A DNA stretch of 51,198 nt from DAOTTX01 sp034437515 (lineage in GTDB: Bacteria; Chloroflexota; Anaerolineae; Aggregatilineales; Phototrophicaceae). The notes under the pieces were generated by a model that did not search any database, had not been told where the DNA came from, and saw only the letters and a list, made by a program, of their open reading frames with translations. The DNA lies in contig DAOTTX010000281.1 in assembly GCA_034437515.1 (NCBI GenBank), positions 1-51,198 of the forward strand. The letters are read 5' to 3'. Of the stretch, positions 20,104-28,183 are shown in pieces. Within the stretch, counting starts at the first letter, position 1. The number at the start of each line of letters is the position of its first letter. The translations under genes and the position numbers were made by a program.

Positions 20104-20586
20104 TCAACGGAAGAGAATTTGAATCGCCAGACGACCGAACATCAGCTCGTCACCACGTTCGATCTTAACCAACTTGTTCGGCGCTAACTGGTCACCGGCG
20201 ACGAAGGTACCGTTGGTGCTTTCCAGATCTTCGAGGAAGATCTCACCATTTTTTAACCACAGGTTAGCGTGCTCGCGTGAGACGCCACGATCTAAGGCAC
20301 CGTATGGAGTCAAATCAATATCGGGGACATAGCGCATCTTGACATCTGCCCGCCCAAGCGTTACTTTGCGATCCTTAGGGATCACAAAACGTTCAATGAT
20401 GCCACGAATGACCAGGATGATTTCGCGGTCTTCACGAACATTGACGTCATCCGCTTGTTCCGCGTGTCCACTGCGTCGTTTAAGGTTTCGGGTGGAAAAT
20501 ATAGCCGTTTCCACCGGGCGTTTACTTTTACCAACTCGGCTACGTGTCGCATCGTCCATAGCGTTTTTTTCGGACTCGCTTCCCAT
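20104..20586 (-). CDS. FHA-domain protein
   Basis: About 160 residues. The first ~70 are polar and low in predicted structure. The C-terminal ~90 form a forkhead-associated domain that reads phosphothreonine: VTLGRADVK, GVSREHANLWL, LEDLESTNGTFVAGD and DELMFGRLAIQIL. The start is uncertain: in-frame ATGs lie at 20601, 20586 and 20559, none with a clear ribosome site. The longest frame (20631) is excluded because it would begin at the -10 box. It probably binds a Ser/Thr-kinase product, but no such kinase is in the window. Confidence 0.85.
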   Translation of the reverse strand: MGSESEKNAMDDATRSRVGKSKRPVETAIFSTRNLKRRSGHAEQADDVNVREDREIILVIRGIIERFVIPKDRKVTLGRADVKMRYVPDIDLTPYGALDRGVSREHANLWLKNGEIFLEDLESTNGTFVAGDQLAPNKLVKIERGDELMFGRLAIQILFR

Positions 20587-20631
20587 ATTTAAGATTGCCA
20601 TTATGCTGATCAAAGATATTGCAATAAACAA

Positions 20632-20640
20632 ATTATAGCA
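20632..20640 (-). promoter_or_regulatory. Extended -10 promoter of the FHA-hpt-cca unit
   Basis: On the minus strand TGCTATAAT gives a consensus extended -10 (TGn-TATAAT, box 20637-20632). No good -35 is visible, as is common with extended -10 promoters. Transcription would start near 20625. Confidence 0.5.
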
Positions 20641-20700
20641 TAACTGACGTTACTCGACACATGCAAAATTTACCTTTTTCATAATCTGTGAGGATAACTC

Positions 20701-22440
20701 ATGTCGCAAGAAACAATTTTTCGTTCCGAACCACGCCGACATATTCGGGTGACTTTACCAGATGGCAGTGTGTATGAGGGGCCGGTTGGCACGACAACGG
20801 GTGAACTTTTGCGTGCCGCCCACAAGGACGGTTACCCGGCCTTGCTTATCGCGTGCATCTGCAACGGCGAACTACGCGAACTTACATACGCACTACACGG
20901 TGATGCCACACTCGCACCCGTACTACTCAACAGCAGTGATGGCGGGCGTATCTACCGGCGGTCGTTGGTCTTTTTAATGACGACCGCCGCCGCCGAACTG
21001 TGGCCCGGTTGCAAGCTCAGTGTGCGTTATGCGGTGCCGGACGGCGGCTTTTACTGCACACGACAGAACGCTCCGCCACTCGATGTTGGCGAACTCCAGC
21101 AGCTTGAAGATCACATGCGAGAGATTGTCACTGACGCCGCGCCGATCACGAAGCGCACGACATCGCTCGAAACCGCCCGACAGCTCTTCACCGAACGCGG
21201 CGATACCGATAAAAAACGGTTGCTCCAACAGCGTGAAAGCGATCATCTCACCCTCTATACTCTGCGCGGGCATGAGGATTATTATTATGGGTATATGGTG
21301 GAATCAACCGCCGTGCTTCAGCGGTTCCGGTTCATCCATGTCAGAGAAGGGTTTATCCTGCAATACCCACGTAAGGAAACGCCCGATGAATTGTGGCCTA
21401 TCCGCTCTTATGGCAAGCTCAGCCAGATCTTCCAACAGACCGATCAATGGCTGCATCATATGGATGTCGAGGACATAGGCCGGTTAAATCAAATCGTGCG
21501 TGACGAGGAAGATCCACAAGAGTTGATCCTCATCGCTGAGGCGCTGCACGAGCAGAACGTCGCCGCTATCGCCGGGGAAATCCGCGAGCGCCACCGACAG
21601 GACGGCACCCGGTTGGTTTTAATCGCTGGCCCGTCGTCTTCCGGTAAGACGACGTTCGCCAAGCGACTCGCCATCCAACTGTTGGCGCACGGCCTCAAAC
21701 CATTCACGCTCGAACTTGACAATTACTTTGTAGATCGAGAAAAGACACCACTCGACGCCAAAGGAGATTACAACTTTGAGGCATTAGAAGCCATCGACCT
21801 GACGAAATTCAACAATAATCTACTTCATCTGATCCAGAATGAGGCCGTGCAACTGCCACGCTTCGATTTTCACCAGGGGAAAAGCCTACCCGGACGTACC
21901 GTGCAGATCAACGCAAACCAGATCGTCATCATCGAAGGCATTCACGGTCTGAACCCCAGCCTCGTACCCAGCATCCCCGATGACTTGATCTTTCGTGTTT
22001 ATGTCTCTGCCCTGACGCAGCTCAACATCGACATGCACAACCGCGTCCCCACAACTGATGTCCGGTTGCTGCGGCGTATCGTCCGCGATGCCCATAACCG
22101 GGGTTGGAGCGCGACGGATACCCTCAACCGCTGGTCAAGCGTGCGCCAGGGAGAGAAGAATAACATCTTCCTGTATCAAGAGAACGCAGACGCGATGTTT
22201 AACTCCGCGCTGGTTTATGAACTGGCGGCACTACGTCCACTGGCGGAACCATTGCTGTTACAGGTAGAACCGCGCACCAAACCACACATCGAAGCCAAGC
22301 GCCTGCTGTCATTCTTGCGCTGGGTGCAACCACTACGCCCTGAACAGATCGCAATGATCCCGGATACCTCATTGCTGCGAGAGTTCATCGGCGGCTCGAT
22401 CTTGCACGACTATCACCCCGGCAACCTCTCGGAAGCCTAA
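20701..22440 (+). CDS. Nucleoside (uridine) kinase with N-terminal TGS and threonyl-tRNA-synthetase-like domains
   Basis: 579 residues. Residues ~14-75 are a TGS domain (RVTLPDGSVYEGPVGTTTGEL). Residues ~80-240 resemble the additional domain of threonyl-tRNA synthetase (second-additional-domain type), here with YYYGYMVESTAVLQRF. The C-terminal half is a P-loop kinase of the uridine kinase/phosphoribulokinase family: LIAGPSSSGKTTFAKR (Walker A from G310), LELDNYFVDREKTPLD, and VIIEGIHGLNPSL. The architecture is known from nucleoside kinases in Firmicutes, Thermotogae and Chloroflexota. The reaction is probably phosphorylation of uridine, cytidine or a related nucleoside. TGAGGATAACTC precedes the ATG. 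It overlaps the convergent kinase gene by four bases. Confidence 0.88.
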   Translation: MSQETIFRSEPRRHIRVTLPDGSVYEGPVGTTTGELLRAAHKDGYPALLIACICNGELRELTYALHGDATLAPVLLNSSDGGRIYRRSLVFLMTTAAAELWPGCKLSVRYAVPDGGFYCTRQNAPPLDVGELQQLEDHMREIVTDAAPITKRTTSLETARQLFTERGDTDKKRLLQQRESDHLTLYTLRGHEDYYYGYMVESTAVLQRFRFIHVREGFILQYPRKETPDELWPIRSYGKLSQIFQQTDQWLHHMDVEDIGRLNQIVRDEEDPQELILIAEALHEQNVAAIAGEIRERHRQDGTRLVLIAGPSSSGKTTFAKRLAIQLLAHGLKPFTLELDNYFVDREKTPLDAKGDYNFEALEAIDLTKFNNNLLHLIQNEAVQLPRFDFHQGKSLPGRTVQINANQIVIIEGIHGLNPSLVPSIPDDLIFRVYVSALTQLNIDMHNRVPTTDVRLLRRIVRDAHNRGWSATDTLNRWSSVRQGEKNNIFLYQENADAMFNSALVYELAALRPLAEPLLLQVEPRTKPHIEAKRLLSFLRWVQPLRPEQIAMIPDTSLLREFIGGSILHDYHPGNLSEA

Positions 22441-24830
22441 CCTGAGTGTCCCACCACGACCTTGACCGGCAATCTGACGGTGAAGGTCGTCCCCTTACCC
22501 AATGCGCTCTCACAATCAATTATGCCGTTGTGTGCGTCTACACCACTTTTGACGATAGCCAACCCTAACCCCGTCCCTTGTAGGTGCTGCACGTTCCTGG
22601 CACGGAAAAATGTCTTGTAGAGATACTCCATATCTTCGGGTGGGATGCCAATACCACGATCACACACGTCAATGCACAGCAGATCATCATTACAGCAACG
22701 GGCATAAAAGCCAATTTTGCTGCCGGGTGGCGAGTACTTCACGGCGTTGCTCAACAAGTTGGTGAAAATACGTTCAAGCTGGCGTTTATCTCCGTAAAAA
22801 ACGCCCGGCAATTGCCCCAACTGCACATCGAATTCGTGCGAATCCACGCTTGCAAGCCGCTGCTTATCGACCAATTCCTGACAAAATGGCGCGATCTCAA
22901 TAGGTTCAAGCACCAGGGGCGACCCACCGTTATTGCTTTTGCGCACCATCGTCACATCATCCAACAAGGACGTCATATAGTTGATCTGCTCGACCAGACC
23001 CTCTAATCGCTCCACAAATTTGTTCTTGCTCATGCGGTCGTGGTAACGCTGCAAGAGGCTCGTCGTGGTCATCATCACCGCTAACGGGGTACGGAAATCA
23101 TGCGTGACCATCGACAGAAACTGTTCTTTCAACGCGATGATCTCACGCTCTTTCTCTAATTCCATGTGCAGCATTTCCGCGTTGAGCCGTTCGTCTTCCA
23201 AACGCTTAAACGCGGTGATGTCTCGACCGACACCGACGATCCCCGTGACAAACCCGGCTCCGTCACACAAAGGGGAAACGGTCGTCTGGAAGTGCTGTGT
23301 GCCTGCTGCGTTCTGCGTTTGCCATTCGTAGGTGACGGTTTCGCCCTGAAGTGCCCTCGCATTAGCGAATTTGTGCGGTTCGCCTTCAACACTCTCAATT
23401 TCGGACTGCGTCTTACCCAGGAACATCTCCGGTTTGAGGCCGTAACGCTCGATCCATGACCCATACACCCCGGTATATCGTTCGTCGAGATCCAACGTGT
23501 AAACCATATCATTGACGGATTCAACCACCCGCCGGAAGCGTTCCTCACTCTCACGCAGTGCCATCTCCGACTCTTTTTGCTGGGTGATGTCATGCGCAGT
23601 CCCATAGATATGTGTGACCTGTCCGTCGTCGTCACGCAACAACTGGAAGTCACCACGCAGATGCTTGATCTCGCCCGATTTTGTCACGATGCGATAGTCC
23701 AGCGGGGAAGGTTGCCCGGTAGCAAGCATCAGCTTCAAACGTTCGCTCGTCAACGAAAGGTCATCAGGGTGAAGCAGACTCGCCCACCCACCCCGCCTCT
23801 CGGATTCGTCGGGGCTGAAGCCGGTGACATGCTCGAAGGATTTCGTGATCCATTCATGGGTGAGGGTACCATCCGCGTTGACCCGTAGAATGAACGCATA
23901 ATCAAAGCTCAACTCCGCCACCAGACGATAGTTGCGCTCACTTTCCTGCAAGGCGCGGGTCACCCGGTTAAGTTCGGTCATATCATGGGCGACGGCAAGC
24001 ACTGCATCATGCCCATCATAGGTCAGCCGGTGAGAGACAACTTCGACCTCAACCAACGTGCCGTTCTTATGCTGATGCAGCCACCTGGAAGTCTGTCGGT
24101 AGTCCTCCCGTTCATGTTTCATGTGAGCACGCAGCCGCGCTTGCTCTCCCGCCGGGCGAATGTCAAAAATCGTCATCGAGCGAAATTCTTCGTTGGAGTA
24201 ACCATACAAGACGCTCGCTGTTTTGTTCGCGTCGAGAAATTCGTATGTCTCGGCATCGAAAACCCACATCGGCAACGGATTAGAACGGAACAACTCACGG
24301 AACATCATCTCACGTTCGCGCAATAAATGCTCGTACTCAACGCGCTTCGTTATGTTCACCTGCACACCGATGAAATGTGTTAACTCACCCGATTCGTTAT
24401 ACACCGGGGAGAGGTTCAGTTGATTCCAGAATAACGATCCATCTTTACGGTAATTCCGCAGTTTAGCCGTACAGGGCTTACCCGCACGGATGGCTTCTCG
24501 TACCACATTTAGCGCGGCTTGGTCACGATCTTCGCCTTGCAAGAGGCGGCAGTTGTGTCCGATCACTTCCTCACGGGCATACCCTGTAATTGTTTCGAAG
24601 GCCCGGTTCACATAAATCAAAGGATTATCCGGGCGGCGCACATCGGCGATTGCAATCCCGGATGCGACCGATTCCAGCGCACGCTCGCGCAGTTCATCGC
24701 TGATCTGCCCTGACGGTGAGTCAAACGTATCTCCAAGCAATTGCTGGATCAATTCATCGGGAGAAAGATTACAGCACTCAGCACGTTCCTTCAATTTCTC
24801 AACGGTGTCGTCACGTAGTTCTAAATTCAT
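22437..24830 (-). CDS. LOV-PAS sensor histidine kinase (putative blue-light receptor)
   Basis: 797 residues with no membrane segment, so cytosolic. Residues 1-35 resemble a ribbon-helix-helix unit (MNLELRDDTVEKLKER...LSPDELIQQLL). Residues ~46-165 are a LOV domain: GHNCRLLQG with the flavin-adduct C94, plus N126 (NYRKDGSLFW), N136 and Q157 (GVQVNIT) that contact FMN. Three further PAS domains follow, to ~545. The HisKA H-box is SMVTHDFRTPLAVMM (H577). The ATPase shows FTNLLSNAVKYSPPGS (N), DVCDRGIGIPPE (G1) and GTGLGLAIVKSGVDAHNG (G2). No response regulator is adjacent. The only receiver domain in the window is in the cyclase at 46102. Confidence 0.93.
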   Translation of the reverse strand: MNLELRDDTVEKLKERAECCNLSPDELIQQLLGDTFDSPSGQISDELRERALESVASGIAIADVRRPDNPLIYVNRAFETITGYAREEVIGHNCRLLQGEDRDQAALNVVREAIRAGKPCTAKLRNYRKDGSLFWNQLNLSPVYNESGELTHFIGVQVNITKRVEYEHLLREREMMFRELFRSNPLPMWVFDAETYEFLDANKTASVLYGYSNEEFRSMTIFDIRPAGEQARLRAHMKHEREDYRQTSRWLHQHKNGTLVEVEVVSHRLTYDGHDAVLAVAHDMTELNRVTRALQESERNYRLVAELSFDYAFILRVNADGTLTHEWITKSFEHVTGFSPDESERRGGWASLLHPDDLSLTSERLKLMLATGQPSPLDYRIVTKSGEIKHLRGDFQLLRDDDGQVTHIYGTAHDITQQKESEMALRESEERFRRVVESVNDMVYTLDLDERYTGVYGSWIERYGLKPEMFLGKTQSEIESVEGEPHKFANARALQGETVTYEWQTQNAAGTQHFQTTVSPLCDGAGFVTGIVGVGRDITAFKRLEDERLNAEMLHMELEKEREIIALKEQFLSMVTHDFRTPLAVMMTTTSLLQRYHDRMSKNKFVERLEGLVEQINYMTSLLDDVTMVRKSNNGGSPLVLEPIEIAPFCQELVDKQRLASVDSHEFDVQLGQLPGVFYGDKRQLERIFTNLLSNAVKYSPPGSKIGFYARCCNDDLLCIDVCDRGIGIPPEDMEYLYKTFFRARNVQHLQGTGLGLAIVKSGVDAHNGIIDCESALGKGTTFTVRLPVKVVVGHSG

Positions 24831-24984
24831 AGGAACGCTTTTCGTCTAGCGGGCGTAATACTTCTAAATTCAATTTTAGCTCATTCAGTTCAAAATATGA
24901 GTTACGAATGTCACCACATTGCACCTATGACCTATATATTCCCGTAACCTTTGGCAAAATGCCCACAGACTCTGAACAAATTTG

Positions 24985-25014
24985 ATGATGGACGCAAGCG
25001 GATCAGGCCATCAT
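24985..25014 (+). other. Hairpin upstream of the DAHP synthase gene
   Basis: ATGATGG (24985-24991) pairs with CCATCAT (25008-25014), with a CGGATCA direct repeat (24998-25004 and 25022-25028) around it. It lies 40 bases before the ATG at 25054 and could be a leader element. The rest of the 24831-25053 spacer is AT-rich with no supported gene. Confidence 0.3.
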
Positions 25015-25053
25015 AATGAGCGCGGATCACGACAACGACTAGGGAGAAAATCC

Positions 25054-26124
25054 ATGTCACCACAGAATCAACTGGCGGGCTTGCGCAGTCAGATCGACAT
25101 CATCAACATGCAAATCCTTGAACTGCTCAACAAACGTGCGACCATCGCCTCAGAAATCGGCAACGTGCAAACCGAGCTTGGCACACGATTTTATGACCCG
25201 GAGCGCGAAGCGCACATGCTCCAGGAACTCCAAAAAGCCAACGAAGGCCCCTTCAGCAATGAAACCATCTCGAATTTGTTCCGAGAGGTCTTTCGCGCCA
25301 CACTCAACCTCGAAGAAACCGAAGCCCGAGCGCAGTTACTCGTCCAACGCAAGCCGGACCAGGCCAACACCGTCATCGAACTCGCGGAAGGTATCACAAT
25401 CGGTGACGGCACGTTTCAGGTCATCGCCGGGTCGTGCGCGGTCGAATCCTTCGAGCAGATCGACAGCGTCGGCGAAGCCCTTGCACAGCGTGGTGTAAAA
25501 ATCATGCGGGGGATGGCCTACAAGCCGCGCACCTCACCTTACGACTTCCAGGGGATGGGCGAACCCGGTCTAAAGATCGCCCGGCAGGTCGCCAATAAAT
25601 ACAGGATGCTGGTCACCAGCGAAGTCCTCGACCTTTCGCTGATCCCGACCATGTCGGATTATGTCGATGTGTTCTGGGTGGGCGCACGCAACATGCAGAA
25701 TGGCTACCTGCTGCGGGCGCTCGGCAAGGTCAGCCAGCCGGTCATCCTCAAACGGAGCTTCGGTGCGAACCTCAAAGAGTTGATGTACGCCGCCGAATAC
25801 ATCGTCAGCAGCGGCAACCCCAACGTAATCCTCATGGAGCGCGGTGTGCGCACTTTCGAAACGTGGACGCGCAACACCCTCGACATCAGCGCGGTGCCGT
25901 TGCTCAAGCAGGAAACACACCTGCCCGTCATCGTGGATATTTCGCATTCTGCCGGGCGGCGTGACATCGCTATTCCATTGGCAAAGGCCGCCAAAGCCGT
26001 CGGCGCGGATGGCTTAATGGTCGAAGTGCATCCTAACCCACCCGTCGCCATGAGTGACGCCAAACAGCAACTGACCATCACGGAGTTTAATAACCTGATG
26101 GACGCGCTAGAAAATATGCATTAG
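25054..26124 (+). CDS. aroF: Bifunctional chorismate mutase / DAHP synthase
   Basis: 356 residues. Residues ~3-90 are an AroQ chorismate mutase (LAGLRSQIDIINMQILELLN and KRATIASEIGNVQ). The rest is a type I-beta DAHP synthase, which condenses PEP and erythrose-4-phosphate at the head of the shikimate pathway: MRGMAYKPRTSPYDFQGMG, VTSEVLD, VGARNMQNGYLLR, KRSFGANLKELMYAAEYI and ERGVRTFE. In Bacillus-type fusions the AroQ part senses prephenate or chorismate for feedback control; the same is likely here. The ATG is chosen at 25054 because GGGAGAAAATCC precedes it. The frame runs 24 codons further upstream (TTG 24982) without a ribosome site. Confidence 0.93.
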   Translation: MSPQNQLAGLRSQIDIINMQILELLNKRATIASEIGNVQTELGTRFYDPEREAHMLQELQKANEGPFSNETISNLFREVFRATLNLEETEARAQLLVQRKPDQANTVIELAEGITIGDGTFQVIAGSCAVESFEQIDSVGEALAQRGVKIMRGMAYKPRTSPYDFQGMGEPGLKIARQVANKYRMLVTSEVLDLSLIPTMSDYVDVFWVGARNMQNGYLLRALGKVSQPVILKRSFGANLKELMYAAEYIVSSGNPNVILMERGVRTFETWTRNTLDISAVPLLKQETHLPVIVDISHSAGRRDIAIPLAKAAKAVGADGLMVEVHPNPPVAMSDAKQQLTITEFNNLMDALENMH

Positions 26125-26127
26125 CGC

Positions 26128-26559
26128 CTAAATCGAATCGCCGAGTTCCTCCAGACGCGCACTCGCGTCGTCATCCGGCACCTGGAATCGCTCGCTGATG
26201 GTCTCCGCGTCACGCTCATCAGCGGGCAACCCCTTCACAAAAGAACGTGGCATAATCAACATCCGCGCAAAGACCGGGACGAGGTCTTCGTTTTGCTCGA
26301 TGACTTCCAACACCCCCCGTGCCTTACCCCACTGAGAATATGCCACATGCCGCACCAGCATCCGTGCCAATGACATACGCGGCGAATACCGGTGCGAAAT
26401 GCTCAGGAATGTGCCGGATAGCTGCGTGATGTCCATACGCTTCCACATATCCGCACGCGGATTCTGCAAAATATCCTCGATGGGTACCGGCGGCGAGGCC
26501 AACCCATAAATTGCGACCAGTTCACTCGCCGCTTTTTCCAGTGTTTCGAGATCACTCAT
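26128..26559 (-). CDS. ImmA/IrrE (DUF955)-like protein without the metallopeptidase motif
   Basis: 143 residues. The C-terminal half has the IrrE/ImmA pattern VFARMLIMPRSFVKGL followed by an ISERFQVPDDDASARLEELG tail, as in family members (AAELLMP...ERFxVS...RLxxLG). Where the family has HExxH, this protein reads MSLARMLVRHVAYSQWG, which lacks the Glu and second His. It may thus be an inactive relative or a structural protein. The ATG at 26559 lies inside the rsmD end (8-base overlap), so the two are translationally coupled. The frame extends far upstream inside rsmD but only as shadow. The assignment rests on the C-terminal pattern and is moderate. Confidence 0.6.
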   Translation of the reverse strand: MSDLETLEKAASELVAIYGLASPPVPIEDILQNPRADMWKRMDITQLSGTFLSISHRYSPRMSLARMLVRHVAYSQWGKARGVLEVIEQNEDLVPVFARMLIMPRSFVKGLPADERDAETISERFQVPDDDASARLEELGDSI

Positions 26560-27139
26560 CAGCTTCGCTCTCTTTCTGCTTGCGCGTATAAAACAACAAC
26601 ATCGTCTTTCCATAACGCCGTTGATCGTAAAGTTGGAGATGCTCAAAAGCCCCCGGGTCATCGTATTCGTGCGGGTCAAGCTGCACGATGACATCTGTCT
26701 CGTCATCCGGCACCCAAGCCGGGTTTTCATCGAGGATCTTAAGCACCTCCAACCAGATACCCTTATACTGTGGCGGCGCAACATAAATATAGTCGAAAGG
26801 GTCTGCGGGTGCTGGCCCCCGGATGAACGCCAACGCATCCAACCGCCGGATGATGGCTTTATCACCCAGCTTCGTCACCTTGAGGTTATCCTGAATGGTA
26901 CGGATTGCGCTGCCACTCCATTCGATAAACATGGCGCGTTGCGCCCCCCGGCTGAGTGCTTCAATGCCCACACTGCCCGTCCCGCCAAAAAGATCGAGGA
27001 AATTCGATTCGTAAATCCCACGCCCGATGATGCTGAAAAGCGCCTCTTTGACGCGATCCATAATCGGGCGGGTGCTTTCCCCCGGCACAAGTTTGAGTTT
27101 ACGCCCCTTTGCAAGTCCGGCAATCACACGATGAGACAT
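26552..27139 (-). CDS. rsmD: 16S rRNA (guanine966-N2)-methyltransferase RsmD
   Basis: 195 residues, full length. It uses SAM to methylate G966 of 16S rRNA in the small subunit. MSHRVIAGLAKGRKLKLVPG and RPIMDRVKEALFSIIG are the family N-terminal signature. NFLDLFGGTGSVGIEALSRGA binds SAM. The catalytic motif IV, usually (D/N)PP(Y/F), reads YVAPPQYKGIW, with Ala in place of the acidic/amide residue. The ATG is preceded by AAGGATAACCT. It is 35 bases after the UroD-like stop and overlaps the next gene, so it is co-transcribed. Confidence 0.9.
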   Translation of the reverse strand: MSHRVIAGLAKGRKLKLVPGESTRPIMDRVKEALFSIIGRGIYESNFLDLFGGTGSVGIEALSRGAQRAMFIEWSGSAIRTIQDNLKVTKLGDKAIIRRLDALAFIRGPAPADPFDYIYVAPPQYKGIWLEVLKILDENPAWVPDDETDVIVQLDPHEYDDPGAFEHLQLYDQRRYGKTMLLFYTRKQKESEADE

Positions 27140-27174
27140 AGGTTATCCTTCATAAGTTGCTGAAATGATTATAG

Positions 27175-28179
27175 CTATAGCAAGGTCGCACTCTCGACGG
27201 CTGATCGTACCGCCCGCAGATTAGACACCGGGCTGGTCACAGGTACCGCACCACCGGCGGCCAAAAGCAAGCGCCGCCCACCCGCCAGCGTGATCTGGCT
27301 CCGCGCCACCGACCCGATGCTCTGCGGCGTCCCCCGGTGCAGGTGCGCTTCCGGCGATAGACCAGTCATCAGAACTTTCTTTTCGCTCAGCGCCAGCGCC
27401 TTATCGAGATCGGGTTTAGACTCGTGCAAATCCCAGCAGATAAGCGGCATTGGGTACGTCTTCAAGAATTCAAACATCGGCGCGGGGCCGCTTATTTGTA
27501 GCGTGTTTAACCACCACGATTCAGGCAGCGCATCGAGGATTTTACGATCATAGGGCAGGCCGATATTAACGTACTCTTCTTTCGTCATCAGGCTATAATC
27601 CGCCGAATCCACGACATAGAGAATACCCTCGATGGCAGTTCGTTTGAGGCTTTCGAGAAACAACAAGGTGGTTTCCGTCAGCGTGTTTAAGCCGGTGCGC
27701 AGCCGGGCAGGGTGTGTACGCATATTGCGGATCGCCAGATCACCCGCCAGCAGACGCGCCTGTGCCAGCGGACTATACACCGCCGCGACCACCGGCGCAT
27801 CACTGACCGCCTCAGTGACGAACTGCACCGTCGTAAGATACTTTCCCAGTTCACCGCGCATCGGGTCAAGCACCCGTAACTCCGTCCAGGCCAGGGAGCG
27901 CGTCACCGGCGATTTAGTGACCACTCGGTCACCGCTAAGGTCGGCCTCCCATGTCGTGAACGCACCATAATCAACCACGCCATAGGCACTATACGGACAT
28001 AGCACGACGATGTCCCAATCATACCGCTGTTGGAAATCGATAACCGCCTGCGCGAAATCCGCCGACCGCAGATCATCACCGGGCCAACGCCGCCATAAGG
28101 CCACAGGCACCCGGTCGGTCGGCTCACCGGCGAGTGTTCGCCGCAACCGGTCACGTTTTTCGAGTGTTTCTTCAACCAT
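27175..28179 (-). CDS. Uroporphyrinogen decarboxylase (URO-D) superfamily protein
   Basis: 334 residues with the URO-D/MtaA TIM-barrel pattern: KRDRLRRTLAGEPTDRVPVA at the N-terminus, ICWDLHESKPDL in the middle, and a GTPQSIGS plus VTSPVSNLRAVRSAVE tail. The RQAGRYLP signature of true HemE is missing. It is therefore more likely a paralog acting on other substrates, such as a corrinoid or other methyltransferase-type enzyme, and haem synthesis should not be assumed. The ATG at 28179 follows GGTGGAG. The frame extends upstream into the membrane-protein gene only as shadow. It starts four bases after that gene's stop. Confidence 0.8.
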   Translation of the reverse strand: MVEETLEKRDRLRRTLAGEPTDRVPVALWRRWPGDDLRSADFAQAVIDFQQRYDWDIVVLCPYSAYGVVDYGAFTTWEADLSGDRVVTKSPVTRSLAWTELRVLDPMRGELGKYLTTVQFVTEAVSDAPVVAAVYSPLAQARLLAGDLAIRNMRTHPARLRTGLNTLTETTLLFLESLKRTAIEGILYVVDSADYSLMTKEEYVNIGLPYDRKILDALPESWWLNTLQISGPAPMFEFLKTYPMPLICWDLHESKPDLDKALALSEKKVLMTGLSPEAHLHRGTPQSIGSVARSQITLAGGRRLLLAAGGAVPVTSPVSNLRAVRSAVESATLL

Positions 28180-28183
28180 ATGC

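Noticed and set aside
22437..22440. Overlap of convergent stops as a frameshift or fusion
   Set aside because: It is an ordinary four-base overlap of convergent stop codons; the same kind of overlap occurs at 37615-37618 and 46102-46105.
27175..28179. Assignment as hemE
   Set aside because: The diagnostic N-terminal Arg-rich signature of uroporphyrinogen decarboxylase is absent.
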